From Gerris lacustris (Eukaryota > Arthropoda > Insecta > Hemiptera > Gerridae), in contig OX578280.1 of the NCBI GenBank assembly GCA_951217055.1, positions 34,857,628-34,921,627 of the forward strand: a stretch of 64,000 nucleotides of DNA, given 5' to 3'. The notes below the pieces were generated by a model. The model did no database searches, was not told where the DNA came from, and saw only the letters and a program-made list of their open reading frames with translations. Positions 23,014 through 33,676 of this stretch are shown one piece after another. The position numbers were made by a program, and so were the translations under genes. Within the stretch, counting starts at the first letter, position 1. Each line of letters begins with the position of its first letter.

Positions 23014-23654
23014 TCACTCTAAGCCCTCGATATTTTTATCGTGGTTGTGGTTGTTCTCATTCTGCAGTCCCTATACCCTATATCATATTTTTATTAATAT
23101 ACTTCCCTTCCACTACCATTGGCCCAATTATCTCAAATAAAATTAAATGAATCCTGAGAAAGTGACTTAGTTAAGTGTGTAAACTATACTGACTAAAATA
23201 TAAAAAGCAGATAATAACCATTAAAGAAAATTAACCTTCATCGCTCTTTTTGTTATATAATTTCAATAAGTAGTCTCTATAAGTATTTTCTATAAGTATT
23301 TCTCTCTAATAAAGAAGAAACGATCATTTATACCAGAGCCGAGTATAAATTTTGAAAAAATTTTAAAAAAAGGTTTAGTTTAACAATTTTTTAGCTCATT
23401 TGTCGAGATTTCAAAGTTTTACCCGGTTAGCTGTTTTCAAGTGCCTTTTCAACGGAATCCTACGATTTAAAAAAATCATAAACTTTTTCAAAGAATGTTT
23501 TCTAAAATGTACCTTTTCTTGTTTAATATTAGGAGAAAAAAGTAATTGAAAAAAAAAAGAAAAAAAGTTGAATGTTTTAATCTTTCTTTAAAAAGTCAGA
23601 GAATATTCATTCAGAGCAATAAATAGAGGAGGTAAACAATAGTTATTTATGCAC
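23014..23654. other. AT-rich stretch, nothing recognised
   Basis: No feature beyond poly-A patches (23550-23570). Confidence 0.45.
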
Positions 23655-23812
23655 CTAGGGAGTAAAGTAAGCCATTATTCCCTGAGCGAAAAAGTTGGTT
23701 TTGAGGCGAAGCCGAAAGGAATCATGGTCCCTAAATCTCGAGGCGAAGCCGAGGGAATAACGCTAATTAGCTAGTTAACGCGAGGGGAATAATGGCACTT
23801 TACTCACGAGGT
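23655..23812. mobile_element. Foldback MITE with GAGGCGAAGCCGA repeats
   Basis: Ends GGGAGTAAAGTAAGCCATTATTCCCTGAGCG (23658-23687) and CGAGGGGAATAATGGCACTTTACTC (23781-23805) are inverted. GAGGCGAAGCCGA occurs twice inside (about 23703 and 23741). No coding frame. Confidence 0.65.
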
Positions 23813-23831
23813 ACATACAATATTTTATCTC

Positions 23832-24447
23832 CAGTAGGGAGAAAATACACATTTTTCGTCCATTGCACAGTTTTTATTTATTATTTTAATAAATAACAAT
23901 AATTATTAGCACTTTTAATAGCAGATATAAAAGATTCAATATTAAAAACAAATAAGAATTGGAATTAAACTCAAATAGAAGGTTATTTAGATGCAGGTTA
24001 TAAGCAAATATAAACATGGTTGAAAAAGCAGTGTCGCCAACCTGATTTCAACAACTTCATTACATTAACCATTCATTTTCTACTATTTATAAAATAATTA
24101 AGTTTAAATCAAATTATAATTATTATTAACTACGGGTAACAGACAGAGAAAAATAGACTCCAGCGCCGGGATTTGAACCACGTGGTTAAAATCCCGGCGC
24201 TGGAGTCTATTTTTCTCTGTCTGTTTCCCGTAGTTAATAATAATTATAATTTGATTTAAATTAAAATTTAATCTTTCCGTAGTATGAATACTACCAAAAT
24301 CGTAAAATAAAAATAATTAAGTTGCAATCTTTACTTCTTTGCCCTACTTTACTTTTTCGCCCTATTTTTACTATTGAGTTCTGGGATGAAAAGACTGACT
24401 TTAGACCCTCTAAACTAATTCAAAGTCATAAATTTTTCTCCCTACTG
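23832..24447. mobile_element. Family F element, copy 1, split by a palindromic insertion
   Basis: Terminal inverted repeats CAGTAGGGAGAAAA (23832) and TTTTCTCCCTACTG (ends 24447). The interior matches copy 2 (26858-27215): CATTGCACAGTTTTTATTTATT, TAGCACTTTTAATAGCAGAT, TTTAGATGCAGGTT, AAAAAGCAGTGTC, ACCTGATTTCAAC and TTGAGTTC. The two halves are interrupted at 24105-24309. Non-coding, so it depends on a transposase from elsewhere. Confidence 0.8.
24105..24309. mobile_element. Near-perfect 154 bp palindrome made of two head-to-head SINE 3' halves, with 14-bp TSD
   Basis: Arms 24105-24174 and 24188-24258 are reverse complements with one base difference (GGGTAAC against GGGAAAC). The centre is AACCACGTGGTT, itself a palindrome. 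Each arm, read outward, starts like a tRNA T-arm (GGTTCAAATCCCGGCGC) and runs into CTGTCTGTTACCCGTAGTTAA. AAAATAATTAAGTT flanks it at 24091-24104 and 24310-24323; copy 2 of family F has one version (ATAATTAAGTT). The insertion is therefore a retroposed-style event in element F. Confidence 0.8.
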
Positions 24448-24774
24448 AAGAGAAAAATAATTATTTGTTAGATTAGAAAGAGAAAACCATTAGATTAAGT
24501 AGGAAATGAAAGTTAGAGTTTCAAATAAGAAATTGTACTACATTTTTTGTTGCAGAGCTTTTGATCATGGAACCTCAACATTGTCAGCTGTCTAAAAATT
24601 GAAAATACAATTAAAGAGATTTAAATTAAAATAAATTTGTAATTATAGTCTAAAAGACAATTCTATTGGTAATTTATACATCCAAAATAGAAATTCTAAT
24701 ATGTCTAGAGTTATATTTGGTGCCTACTCTTCCGCGAGGTGTCTTTCTATAAAATATATTGATTCCTTGGTGAA

Positions 24775-24815
24775 AGCCGATGTTTCGCTTCCACTACTGG
24801 AATCATCAAGCATGC
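24775..24815 (-). ncRNA. Hammerhead-ribozyme-like motif 2 (Penelope type, one core change)
   Basis: Minus strand: TTGATGA (plus 24803-24809, C3 of the CUGAUGA core changed to T), stem II TTCC-AGTAGT-GGAA, then GCGAAAC (plus 24782-24786 for GAAAC) and ATCGGCTTTCACC. A consensus ACGTC after GAA would give the usual 2-bp stem III; here ACATC looks like CpG decay. The same 3' word TTTCACC follows motif 3 at 29108. Confidence 0.5.
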
Positions 24816-25891
24816 GTCGAGATGTTAAATTGAAGCAAAAACAAGGTAAAAATAGTTACTGCTTCGAATTAACATAACAATTACGATACACCACGCACCA
24901 TTAAAGGCGCTTTAAGTAGTAGAGTAAAACATCGGACTTTAAATCTCGTGACGCAGATTTCACAAAAAAAAAAAAAAAACTTTTATTAATAAGTAATATT
25001 TTTGTTATTGCTCGATACTAAAGAATATTTAGACAAGTCAAGGAGAGTAAAACTTGACGGATATTCAGGAAAAAACAGGAGATAGAGGGTAAATAGTTTT
25101 AAATAATTGTTCTTAAAGTTAATGTGAAATTAGGAAATTGCAGCAAAAAACTCAGTTCATAAGATTTTTAAGATTTAAATCTTTGTCTTAACTCTTAACC
25201 TGATTCTATTTCTCTTTTACAAGAACTACTCACATTTTTTACATGAACTAAATACATTTAACTAAAAAGAAACTTCTACATCTTTCACATGAACTACTCA
25301 TCTCACCGGTATTGAAGATTACCACTAATGCTTGAAAGCAGGGTTTCTACAATAAAGTAACTTTTATTAGAGAAAGACGTATTTCTTTATTCTTAACCAC
25401 TTCACGTTAATTAATCTTATAGCATTTATTAATTAAAGTATTTCTTTATAATAAGAAACAACAATATAATCAATTATAATACAACTAAGTTGTTCCTTCA
25501 AGAAATAAAATGTAGAGTAGAAAGAGAGAGAAGAGTGCATCAAAAAGTTCTTTACAAACTAAAGCCGCACCTTTCTTAAGAAATGAGAGGCTTTTCTACA
25601 GTCGCATTTGAAATTCATACAACAATACAAATGTAGACAATTTCAATAGAGGAAAAAGAACTTGAATGGATTGGAGGAAACAAAAAGAAATAATAAAGAA
25701 GTAAAAAATGAAAAAGAAAGATAAAGGTAGAGCATTTCAAGAACTCTTCAAGAATGACAACATCCAAATTGAATGTTATTCAAGAATAAAGCAAGGGCCA
25801 GTAAACCCAGATGACTATTAATAATGAATGACAAATTCCCTCGCTGAAAGAAAAAGCAATATTCTTAAGAAGGTGGTGGCTGAATTTATAA

Positions 25892-25901
<10 letters not shown>
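24816..25901. other. AT-rich stretch, nothing recognised
   Basis: A17 run at 24964-24980. No open frame above chance length and no repeat copy seen. Confidence 0.45.

Positions 25902-25964
<63 letters not shown>
25902..25964. repeat. (AT)n microsatellite, ~63 bp
   Basis: Uninterrupted AT dinucleotides. Confidence 0.95.
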
Positions 25965-25967
<3 letters not shown>

Positions 25968-26599
25968 GGGAAAATTGAAGGAAAAAGAAGGGAAAGAAAA
26001 GTTTTAATTTCCTCTAGCCTTATTTGAGGGTTCCGTTAAGATGAATTCTTCTTCCTGTCGATAATCTTTTTCCATGTCAAAGAATATTATTACAAAAAGG
26101 AAGAGACAAAGGTAAAATTAGAATTTTCCATTTAAAATACATATATAAAATATAAAACAAGATTTCTATACCATAGCAAAATTTATGTAAATTCAGAGAA
26201 AGGGTTGTGCAAGTTTTTCCATTTCAATTTATTTCATTATTAGATTTCATATAATTGATATTAAATCATTTTAAAATATTACAAACCGAATACAAATTCT
26301 CAAATAAAATTAAATGCACAGTGTGGCAACTAATAAAATATTAATTATAAATAAATTATTTTAAAAGCCCCTTTTTCGTTTCAAAATGCCCGCCCTAATA
26401 ACGTTTAAATCCAAGAAAAATTGTTCGAGGTTTGATTAAAAAACCTTGGGGCCCCGTCTGCCCGTGTGTGGGCTCTACTCATTCACACCTCAGTTTTCAT
26501 TAATATATTGAAGAAAATTGTATAATATGGAATCTTTTAGTTTTATTTTTCATATGGTTTACCAAATAAATACATAGACACTTAAGTGGGACACCACAG

Positions 26600-26740
26600 G
26601 GAGGGTAAGGGGATTCGGCCACTTGATATGATCATAAGTGGGAAACGTAAGACATGTTTTACACTTATGATCATCCCGCTGGGATTCGAACCAGCGCCTG
26701 GGATATTGATAATGACTAAAAGACTAATATGATAATGACC
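26600..26740 (-). repeat. tRNA-derived SINE-like copy with foldback body
   Basis: Minus strand shows GCGCTGGTTCGAATCCCAGCGGG (T-arm with complete stem; box B at plus 26678-26692). In the body, ATGATCATAAGTG (26629-26641) and CACTTATGATCAT (26662-26674) are inverted. The TGATCAT body word is shared with the SINEs at 14822 and 30501. Box A is poorly preserved. Confidence 0.55.
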
Positions 26741-26857
26741 TTAAAGTTACTAGTAATCCATGATACATTTTACTCGTATCTAAATCTTTTTTTTAGGAAA
26801 ACAAACAGTTAAACCGCATTGAAGTTATAAATATGGCTAAAACTATAAAATCGAGCG

Positions 26858-27215
26858 CAGTAGGGAGAAAATACACATTTTCATCCATTGCACAGTTTTT
26901 ATTTATTATTTTAATAAATAATAATAATTGTTAGCACTTTTAATAGCAGATATTAGAGATTCAATATAAAAAACAAATAAGAATCGCAATTAAACTCAAA
27001 TTTAAGGATATTTAGATGCAGGTTTAAACAATGATAAACAAGGTCGAAAAAGCAGTGTCAACCACCTGATTTCAACCGCATCACTACATTAGCCATTCAT
27101 TCTTTACTATTTATACCATAATTAAGTTGGCAATCCTTCTTTTTATCCCTGGTTTTATTTTTTTCCCCTACTTTTTGAGTTCAGGGAAGAAAAGACTTAC
27201 TTTTTCTCCCTACTG
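26858..27215. mobile_element. Family F element, copy 2 (intact, 358 bp)
   Basis: Terminal inverted repeats CAGTAGGGAGAAAA and TTTTCTCCCTACTG. It is uninterrupted, so it shows the empty state of the site into which the palindrome inserted in copy 1 (…CCATAATTAAGTTGGCAATCC…). No coding frame. Confidence 0.8.
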
Positions 27216-27659
27216 GAAGATAAAAATTATTATAGGTATACCACCAGCTTTAAAACCAGTATGAAACCTTCACTTTTACAAAAGTCCTCTTCAAATTTTT
27301 TGTTTTATATTTTAAATCCGTTAGTTTAATTAATTTTTTTTTAAATACATTTTATTTTGAAATATTAAAAAAAAAATTAAAAAAAGAAAGCACTTCAGAT
27401 ATCAATTAAAAGAATCAAAGAACTTAAAGTCAATACTGTCGATGCATTTATTTGCAAGGAAATTATTTTTGATGTATAGAATTTAATAATGAAATAACTA
27501 TGAACATCAGCGTAAATTGAACTGTTTAAATTAAAAAAATTATAGTTAAATCACAAGCAAACTTTCAACAGTGGAAATATCCCTTCAGAACAGTAGGTCA
27601 AATATATCGGCTTTGTTTTTTTTCTTATAACCTGACTGAATGGCGTGGGGGAAACCAGC

Positions 27660-27760
27660 GAATACGTCTCACGGCTTCATGAATATATTGTTATCCATAT
27701 AGCCGCGGAAACCCGCGAAGATCCGCTTGCTGTGAACCCAACTTTAAGAACGTATTTTTT
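27660..27760. repeat. Family N fragment (one end of the 53997 MITE)
   Basis: ACGTCTCACGGCTTCATGAAT, TATCCATATAGC, CGCG and GCTGTGAACCCAACTTTAAG align with 54343-54420. Only this end is recognisable. The minus-strand open frame at 27691-27906 overlaps it by chance. Confidence 0.55.
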
Positions 27761-29107
27761 TTTCCGATAAGGATTGAAAGAATGTAAGTTTTTGAGGGCC
27801 TAACAATATTTAGAAAAATAAAAGTATTCAAAAAGAAATCTATAAAATTAAAATTAAAAGTTATAACAACTATTAGACTATCCACCAAAGAATTAAACAT
27901 TTTCAAAGAAAAAAAAATTAAATAGAAACATCAACTTTATACAGTCAAAAGCACGAACTAAAAAGTTAGCTTTGCAAATAACACACGATTTTGTCATAGG
28001 GGTTGGCAGTGAACAAATAAAAGTTATTCATTGCGCTTTATTATGAATAGGATTGTATCTTTATGATGGGAACAGCTACAGCAATTCAAATCTGGCCATA
28101 AGAATAAATATAAAAATAGTGTATGAGGTTGGATAACCTCATGTTAAAAGAAGACGTTCCAAATATAATTCATATCAACATGACTGCAATTTCCGGGAAT
28201 ATAGGCAACAATAAAATTTCTTTACGACCGAGTCGCGACATAGAAATAGAGCATTTAGATAATAAATTACCCCCAAAAAACAGTTGATACAACCGTGGTC
28301 TTATCGAAATAGTAGTAAATAATGTCACTTACTAACAACTCTTAGTGAGATTACAATAATGAGATATACAGGACATAACTATAGAGGTTGGAGAGTAGAG
28401 GGCATAATCTTCGTGATCTTTGGCAATAATTCAGTGTTTTACTCGTGGTGCCTCCTATACGTTTGTTATTAACCAACAGACAGAAATTATATTTATTATC
28501 GAGTTCACACTTAATTCATACTACACGTATAAAAGTTATTAACAAAACATAAAAAATAAATAAACAACAAATGTTTGAAAGTTATAAAAATAGGGTATAA
28601 TAGTATATAGGAATACATTGCTCAGCGGGTTTGAAATAAAATAGATTCGTGCAAAAACCTCGTAAAAAATAAATAAATAAAATAAGAAGATAAGATATTT
28701 TTTGATTTATAATATGTGTTTCAAAAATAAGAAACCACCAAGAAAAAGGTTTAGATTAAAATCAGTTTCTTAAAAAAGACATCAATCAATAGAAATAAAA
28801 CTAGATGGTATGACCAGCATGCTTCCTTTCTATTAAAAAAAAAAAAAAAAAATGGTAAGAAAAATTACATCAGAAATATAAACGTTAGTCATCATAAAAA
28901 TATAATTATTTTTTTCCTAGTATTGTCTCTCCAGGTATATAAAAGTATAATACAAGTTCTTTAATCCCTTCAGTGATGTGTTATTTGATATATTTAATTG
29001 TTACATGCAACTTCCCCATATTGTTGTTTCAATTTTCTTCTACCTTTGTGATGAAACTATATAGATTTCAGATATAAGGTAAATCTATGACTTTCTTTAA
29101 TAAATTG
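27761..29107. other. AT-rich stretch, nothing recognised
   Basis: About 1.3 kb without a repeat copy or coding signal that I can support; A18 run at 28835. Confidence 0.45.
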
Positions 29108-29270
29108 GGTTTTCTGGTGAAATCTGCGTCATGAAGGGTTTTAATTACGACGCACGTTCGCTTCCATTACTTGAAGCATCTTCAGTATATGTATCTTGTT
29201 ACTTCGAGTCAACATCAGAAGGTGCTTCCAGTAGTGTAAGCGGATTTCAAACCCTTTGTGACATGGATTT
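29108..29270. ncRNA. Inverted pair of decayed hammerhead-like motifs (3a minus, 3b plus)
   Basis: Motif 3a on minus: CTGAAGA (plus 29179-29185), stem II GCTTC...GGAAGC, then GCGAAC (one A of GAAAC lost) and TGCGTC...GACGCA, followed by GATTTCACC. Motif 3b on plus: CAGAAGG, TGCTTCC-AGTAGT-GTAAGC, then GGATTTC in place of GAAAC. The two lie head to head about 30 bp apart. The open frame 29131-29358 crosses them and is not a gene. Confidence 0.45.
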
Positions 29271-29904
29271 TCCGTTTTATTACGATTCAACCCACGGAAG
29301 CCTACACCCTAAGTCAATATCATTTTTAATTGTCTTAAATTGTTATTCTCTTATTTAAAAGTTTTTTTGCTTTTGGTTTTAAATTGTTAACTAAAATATC
29401 GTTAAAAAAAAAAAAATAAATAAAAAGGGAATAAATAAATATTAATGTAAGTGTATAAATGAATTAATGTTATAATAATTGTTTATTCTTATATTTAGGC
29501 ATGAAATATAAAAAAAAAATAATTAAAGAATAACTAATTTCATTGATTATACAACTATTAAGATGGAATATCATAATAGTTATTAAATCAAAATTTTTCA
29601 GTCAACTGGAGAGAATGCAGAATTTATAATTAATAAGTAAAAAACAATATGTCAGGCAATGAAGCAAATGGGGGATATAACTTGGTATATACAAAATTTT
29701 TATAGTTAAAAAATAATTTGAATTAGGACAGTGCAGTTTCTAAATATTGGCGAGGATCATTGCAGGAAATCACAGCTGTCTAAGTTCTCACTGATGAAAA
29801 GAAAAACATAACTCTTTACTCTTTTTACAATGAGTATTAACTTTGGACACTCAGATTGCCCAACCTATATGAGGAAATAATTTGACTAAAAAACATTTTT
29901 AAAC
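29271..29904. other. AT-rich stretch, nothing recognised
   Basis: Poly-A patches and a partial SINE-body-like word near 29780. No coding signal. Confidence 0.4.
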
Positions 29905-30183
29905 ACAAGCTTTTATTCGTATTCTTCTCAGCAAACCCTTTCATTGATCCCATATCATGCTTAAAAAATAACTAGTCCGCCATCTTGGGCTGTCCACCAT
30001 ATTGGATTTAGAATGACGTCACTTAGCTAACCATGCGTTATCATCCAAACTAAACGTGTATGGAAAATTTCAATTCAATCGGTAGAGGATAACTGCTTTA
30101 AAATTCAGTTGCAAGGTTTGATCCGAAAATACACACATACATACATACATAATACAAACATTGCAAGTTAAATAAAAGCTTGT
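29905..30183. mobile_element. Family I element, copy 1
   Basis: Ends ACAAGCTTTTAT and ATAAAAGCTTGT are inverted (12 bp). The interior matches 43527-43787: TTCTTCTCAGCAAACC, AAAAAATAACTAGTC, CCATATTGGATTTAGAA, TCACTTAGC, ATTTCAATTCAATCGGT and TAACTGCTTTAAAATTCAGTTGCAAG. It also carries ACATACATACATACAT before the right end, absent from copy 2. Non-coding. Confidence 0.75.
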
Positions 30184-30500
30184 ATAAAATAATGTCACTA
30201 GTACTCTAGGAGGGGTGGGTCCAGTGACATATTTATTTGCCTGGTTGGCCCGACCTTCTCGAATTCAAAATCCATACCGCAGTATCCGGTCATACCGTAG
30301 TATCCTTTGCATGCAAATCATAGCTGCTAAGACCAGAGAGAAAAAGGCACTAGATTACATAATACTGCCGTATTTGAGGTTTTTGTATAATGGACACGTG
30401 CAAAAGATAAAGTAATGAAGTAAAACGCTGGTTATTACTCTGACCAGGATATCTACAGCTCATGTCTACAGACCACTACTTGATAAAGAAAGTGTATACC

Positions 30501-30620
30501 TGCAGAAGACACTTCACTCATACCATTAATATGATCATGCGAAATATAGCTTAGCTCCCTGGGATTCAAAACTTAGTATCAGTTCTAGAGTTTACGAATG
30601 CGCAAACCATTCGGTACCTA
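30501..30620 (-). repeat. tRNA-derived SINE, copy 2
   Basis: Minus strand: GGTACCGAATGGTTTGCG (box A region, plus 30601-30618) and AGTTTTGAATCCCAG (box B, plus 30559-30573). The body ATGATCATATTAATGGTATGAGTGAAGTG is comparable to 14822-14988. Confidence 0.55.
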
Positions 30621-32131
30621 ATTAATTATCATTTATATAATCTAGAGTCTAGAGTAGGGTCCAGAAGACGACACACCTCGAAATGATCTGTTGCTGCTAA
30701 GCTAAGGCAACCACATTTATTCTGATAAAAATAAATATTTGTTTTGATTTGTTGGTCTTCAAATAATATAATAACTTATCTAAATAGATATCTAAATTTA
30801 CCTACTTAATTTGACTTTTTTTCTAAATAAAAAATTAAGCCCCTTACCACGGGTCTAAGGGCTCGTATATAATAAAGGATTTAATGCGATAAAAGATAAC
30901 AAAAAGTAACAAATGGTGGTAAATTTGTTATCATGTAATAGTTAAAATAATTCCATTAGGACTGAACTAAAAGTAAAGTTATTTTAGTAATGGAAAGATT
31001 AGAAAGCAACAACTCAAGTTGATTGATTTTCATGAGTTGTTGATTTTAATCAAATTTTATGTTTTATTAGTTGTTAAGTCTTTGCTGATGTTAACTTTAA
31101 AGAAGTGTGGAATTGGCATTGTGTACTTAAGAAAGCTCTGATAAAGAAGAAAATGTTCAACGTCAAACATTTGAAAAAGAATCGCCGTTAAATAAAATAA
31201 GTTCTCAAGGAAAGAAGCTTTGGCAAAGAGGAGGTAAAAGTTTTTGACGTCGGAAGAAACGACAAGTCCGTAACTCAATTCAAAATGTTGAAGTGTTGAA
31301 GATATACTTAACCGACTTAGAAAACAGAGTGGAGTGGGTGTGAACTTACTTAACTTAGCTATATCAAGAAGAAGGATGAACCGACAAACTTATTAATAAA
31401 TGCTTGCCAACCAAAGCCTGACGTCCAACTCTAATACTCTCACGTAAAACTTAAAGGGGTTTAAAATTATAATTATATTAGAAAATACTCAAGTGCTACG
31501 AATTTATACAAACACTAATCAATTTATGTTTCTTTATAAAAACCTTGTACATATGTTTTAAGGCGAAACCTTAACTAAATTTGTAATTTAGTTCAAAGAC
31601 GATTTAAAGATCCCTTAAACGATAAAAGATTATCCATACATATCTGAAACTGATGGCCCAGTTACATGATTAAACTTAACTTATGATTATTTTAAGTATA
31701 TTCGTGGAATTAAAGTTGACTTCTCTACATTTTTTTTCCGGCACAATTTAGAATTTCAGCCGTCAGTGTTTCTTCCGGCTCTTTACCATTATTTGCTTTC
31801 TATCGTTGGCGGCCTTTTTTGTTGTTTATCAGACGCTGATGATATTTTAGTTATAATTGTGGTTAATTACTAAAATGAATGTCTAACCGTAGTGAATAAA
31901 GGATAACACAAATAGTCTCTCCACGTAAATTGTTAAAATTTTTATTGCCAAAGCAATAGTGAATAAGATTCTAGAACCGCATCTCTTTGGATTTTACCAG
32001 ATATGAGTAAAGTTCCAAAACATCGCGTTAAAACGACGAATATTCGTTAATATCCAGTGCTTTAAAGGTACAGAACGTTAAAGCAAATAAAGAAATTAGT
32101 TCTAATTATAGAAACTTAGCACTCAATTTTT
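30621..32131. other. Unassigned stretch
   Basis: AAGTTGATTGATTTTCATGAGTTGTTGA (about 31017-31045) is locally repeated and inverted. The word CTCTGATAAAGAAG...CGTCAAAC at 31136 faintly resembles a decayed hammerhead but fails the core. No gene supported. Confidence 0.35.
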
Positions 32132-32967
32132 AGGGTCCTTAGGCAAAACTAAGGACCCTTATATTTTCCTGCGTGTGTCTGACTGTCCGTCTGTCTGTCG
32201 CCTACTCTCAAGGCTACACCTTTTGTCCGATCACTCTGAAATTTGGCATATATGTGTATAGTACCTACCCACACATTTAAAAAAAGTAGTGACTTAAAAA
32301 TATTTTTCCAAAAAACAAGGGTAAAAAAACTTAAGGGTTAACATTTTTTTATTTTATTTGGAGACCGAGTGAGGTATCATAATATGAAAGGGTACGTCGA
32401 GCTGATTACCAAAATATATAATTTTTTTATTATAAGCTTAGATAGGGCGAGCTTAGGCGAGTTCGAAGTTGGTGTGAAAAGTGCCCCCCCCCCCCCTCCC
32501 TTCTATTTCGCTTATGTAAAGTGCAAAAATCTGAAACAATTACTGAACATTCTTCAACCAAAAGTAAAAATACCACTTTTGGAAATTTCGAATAAAATCT
32601 TTTTATTGATAAAATACGTTTTTGTTTATAATTATGCTCTTTTCGACGTATTTATACGTTTATAGTCCGGTTCACTGGCAAAAAATACTTTATCAGAAGT
32701 TTGTTTATGTAATTTGAGCATATCAGACCCATAGGATAGTTCAAAGTAGGCTTTTTAGCATTTTAAAAATAACGCGCTGTAGCGCTATGCATGATGGCCA
32801 GTTGTGAGTCACCATGTATCGTGAACTACCTCGAGCTACACTCAGCTTATTCAAGTTTCAAGCTATTGTACTTTACTAACATGAGTACTTTAACAGAAGA
32901 ATACGTAATAACAACACCATCAATAGGTACTATGTACTTAAACAATGCTGTGTTGCCTACGGACCCT
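32132..32967. mobile_element. TIR element with AGGGTCC ends (836 bp)
   Basis: Left end AGGGTCCTTAGGCAA (32132-32146) and right end TTGCCTACGGACCCT (32953-32967) are inverted with one mismatch. The left end also forms a hairpin AGGGTCCTTAG-GCAAAA-CTAAGGACCCT. Just inside are GTCTGACTGTCCGTCTGTCTGTCG and GATCACTCTGAAATTTGGCATATATG, the style of many insect non-autonomous elements. Open frames at 32369-32665 and 32791-33029 lie inside and are not recognised. Confidence 0.6.
32484..32496. repeat. C13 homopolymer
   Basis: Thirteen C followed by TCCC, inside the AGGGTCC element. Confidence 0.9.
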
Positions 32968-33108
32968 CGCTGTGTGCTGGCTAGTACACACTTCACCTGT
33001 TTTTTAGTAATATTAAGAAAATAATACACTATTTATAAACTAAAATAGCAAGTTAAGAGCACTAAGACAAAAATGTATGCAATAAACAAATAAAATATAT
33101 ATATATAT

Positions 33109-33676
33109 ACTGCCAATTGGTGTGGCACAAAGCTTTCTTGCCTGTGCATCCTATCACGTACTTTATTGATATTATGCTTTTACAAGCCATTAGGTCTAAT
33201 TTGTTTAATTGATTCCCCAGTTTTTTTAATCTGTCAAAATTGTTTTAATTTTTTACATGAATTAAAGTATCAATTTAGCAGAATTTAAGGAGCGTAGACG
33301 GTTGAAAATAATCTGGGGCCATCTGAAGGCTACTTTCGACGAACCATCCAAATTTCTTAAAAATCTGATAAGTGCTTTTGATGATAAATGTATGTGCGCA
33401 TTTGGAAGAGAAAAAATTAGGCGCAGAAGGTTGAAACTTATATGGGACCAACAATGGGCTAATTATGACCTACCATCCAAATTTCAATAATATCAGATGA
33501 GTAGTTTTTAAGATCTGGTGGTTTGCAAAACTTTAGCGACAGACCTACAGATAGACACGGAACCAAAAATATTCCCTGATATCCGAAACGGATTTCTGTC
33601 TTGGAATTTGGAGACCTAAAACATTTTCGTTATTCGGAAGAATCACATAGCTTACCTTCGGGAAACTCGGAAGCAA
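33109..33676 (-). repeat. Dispersed repeat family C, complete-looking copy (568 bp)
   Basis: On the minus strand it runs from TTGCTTCCGAGTTTCCCGAAGG through CCAAGACAGAAATCCGTTTC, GGATGGTAGGTCATAATTAGC, CCATTGTTGGTCCCATATAAG and AATTTTGACAGATTAAAAAAACTGGGGAATCAATT. It ends GTGATAGGATGCACAGG...GTGCCACACCAATTGGCAGT. It covers both ends seen separately in other copies. Open frame 33302-33490 is antisense to it. Confidence 0.8.

Noticed and set aside
29131..29358. 75-codon plus-strand open frame
   Set aside because: It spans the head-to-head hammerhead-like motifs and uses no recognisable protein pattern.
31136..31175. Decayed hammerhead-like word CTGATAAAGAAG...CGTCAAAC
   Set aside because: Core A/G positions and the GAAA are not kept; similarity is too weak.
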